A stretch of 8,366 nt of DNA from Bryobacteraceae bacterium (GTDB lineage: Bacteria; Acidobacteriota; Terriglobia; Bryobacterales; Bryobacteraceae), in contig CANGVB010000123.1 in the NCBI GenBank assembly GCA_947456995.1, forward strand, positions 1-8,366, in the 5' to 3' direction. The position numbers and the translations under genes were made by a program. This document shows, in pieces, positions 7,233 through 8,366 of this stretch. The notes under the pieces are model-generated. The model did no database searches, was not told the DNA's origin, and saw nothing but the letters and a program-made list of their open reading frames with translations. Position 1 is the stretch's first letter; every line of letters starts with the position of its first letter.

Positions 7233-8360
7233 TTACCCCCCGATCTTTACTTCTTTTCTTCCCACGATCTCAATCCCAAAGCCTTCCAGCCCAACCGCCT
7301 TCAGCGGAGAGTTTGTTAGCAGTTCAATCCTCTTCAACTTCAAATCCCTCAATATCTGGGCTCCAATTCCAACCTGATGCTGCATCTTGGGTTCCCCCTC
7401 CGGACGCTGAAGGTGTCTGGCATGAACCTGTAAACGGCCTGTTGATTCTTCGGTGCAGCGTAAACGCTCCTGGTTCCCATGGTGAAGATATACAAGAACC
7501 CCGCGTCCTGCCTCTGCGATTAACTTCATAGACGCATCCAGCATCGAGCGGCAATCACAGGCCCTGCTTCCAAATAGATCGCCAAAGGGGCAATGCGAGT
7601 GCATCCTTACGAGCACTGGTGCGTCCCCATCCAAATCGCCACACACCAGTGCGGAATGCATTTCGCTATCCAGCTTGTTCTCATAAACGATCATCTTCAT
7701 CTGGCCATGTGCCGTATCGATAGGCCCACTGCTGTGCCGGAGCACATGACTCTCATTTCGGAGACGGTAGCGAATCAGATCGGCCACGGAGATGAGCTTC
7801 ATCTCGTGCTTCTTGCAGTACTCAATCAATTCAGGCACACGGGACATTGAGCCGTCTTCGTTCATAATTTCGCAGATAACACCCGCTGGTTTTCTGCCCG
7901 CCAGCCTTGCCAGGTCGACGGCCGCCTCGGTCTGGCCGGCTCGAACAAGAACACCGCCACTCTGCGCCCTCAGCGGAAAAACATGGCCAGGGCGAGCCAG
8001 ATCATCAGGGCCTGTTCCGTCTTCAACGCATACCCGTATCGTGTGCGAGCGGTCTGCAGCGCTAATCCCGGTTGTGACTCCCAGCTTGGCATCGATAGAT
8101 TCAGTAAACGCCGTTCCAAAGTTGGAGGTGTTGATCCGTGACATCAGTGGCAGATTCAAGCGGTCGCAAAGCTCAGGCGCCATCGCCAGGCAAACCAGGC
8201 CCCGGCCGTGCACGGCCATAAAGTTGATCAGGTCTGGGGTTACGGCGTCGGCCGCAAGCGTGAGGTCTCCCTCATTCTCGCGGTCTTCGTCGTCGACAAT
8301 TACAACCATTTTCCCGGCACGAAAATCCGCAATTGCGGATTCAATTGAATCGAATGGCAT
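7233..8360 (-). CDS. ribBA: RibBA-type protein: 3,4-dihydroxy-2-butanone-4-phosphate synthase with degenerate GTP cyclohydrolase II domain
   Basis: RibB converts ribulose 5-phosphate to DHBP and formate for riboflavin; RibA opens GTP. The 375-residue frame has the RibB half at residues 1-200: [10 protein letters not shown] (23-32, with R27 and E28 equivalent to E. coli R37/E38), [21 protein letters not shown] and E164 (E. coli E174). The position of E. coli His153 is Gln143. In the RibA half the Zn cysteines are kept (C257, C268, C270) and [10 protein letters not shown] plus LLTNSP follow. The intervening RQEGRGIGLLNK / AYxLQ / DxRDY block is replaced by an unrelated 38-residue stretch (293-330), so GTP cyclohydrolase activity is doubtful. 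The domain layout resembles RibBX proteins. The ATG at 8358-8360 fits family N-termini, but only six bases of upstream sequence remain, the GGGAG there is too close for a good Shine-Dalgarno, and the frame stays open to the edge, so an earlier start is possible. Confidence 0.9.
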   Translation of the reverse strand: MPFDSIESAIADFRAGKMVVIVDDEDRENEGDLTLAADAVTPDLINFMAVHGRGLVCLAMAPELCDRLNLPLMSRINTSNFGTAFTESIDAKLGVTTGISAADRSHTIRVCVEDGTGPDDLARPGHVFPLRAQSGGVLVRAGQTEAAVDLARLAGRKPAGVICEIMNEDGSMSRVPELIEYCKKHEMKLISVADLIRYRLRNESHVLRHSSGPIDTAHGQMKMIVYENKLDSEMHSALVCGDLDGDAPVLVRMHSHCPFGDLFGSRACDCRSMLDASMKLIAEAGRGVLVYLHHGNQERLRCTEESTGRLQVHARHLQRPEGEPKMQHQVGIGAQILRDLKLKRIELLTNSPLKAVGLEGFGIEIVGRKEVKIGG

Positions 8361-8366
8361 ACTCCC

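Noticed and set aside
7368..7484. Frameshift as the cause of the missing RibA motifs
   Set aside because: The adjacent - strand frame does not encode the RQEGRGIG or RDY elements, and the original frame returns to conserved sequence (GIGAQIL) at nearly the expected length, so replacement rather than frameshift is favoured.
7166..7531. + strand open frame running from the tRNA into the ribBA 3' end
   Set aside because: It begins inside the tRNA-Ser and runs antisense to ribBA, with no start signal.

Overview
The window looks like a chromosomal housekeeping segment of a Gram-negative-type, rod-shaped bacterium. Most likely it is an acidobacterium of the Terriglobia type. This is an inference from the gene order mreD-mrdA-rodA followed by an RNase G/E gene with a giant disordered insert, the moderately high GC content and the general look of the proteins. 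No 16S rRNA gene or other decisive marker is present.

Left part (1-3378, + strand): the tail of an elongation operon. It holds the 3' end of mreD, then mrdA (PBP2, the transpeptidase) and rodA (the SEDS glycosyltransferase). mrdA and rodA overlap by one base (TGATG). A perfect 20-bp palindrome in the last codons of mrdA contains the rodA Shine-Dalgarno, an arrangement that suggests translational coupling of the two halves of the elongasome synthase.

Middle (3379-6393, + strand): a 264-base leader with several small hairpins, then rng, a 916-residue RNase G/E-family endoribonuclease. Its catalytic core is intact and close to RNase G, and it ends where RNase G ends. Its S1 domain is interrupted by about 440 residues of alternating Arg-rich and acidic low-complexity sequence.

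Right part (6394-8366): an unrecognised exported protein of 227 residues, whose signal-peptide codons contain a perfect 12-bp terminator-like hairpin. It is followed by a tRNA-Ser(GGA) gene with encoded CCA. Convergent to these, on the - strand, is a ribBA-type riboflavin gene. Its GTP cyclohydrolase II half keeps the zinc cysteines but has lost the usual substrate-binding and catalytic block, and its RibB half carries Gln at the position of the E. coli metal-ligand His153.

No mobile element, CRISPR array or obvious novel multi-gene system is visible. The most notable points are the remodelled RNase, the degenerate RibBA, and two hairpins that overlap coding sequence and probable expression signals.
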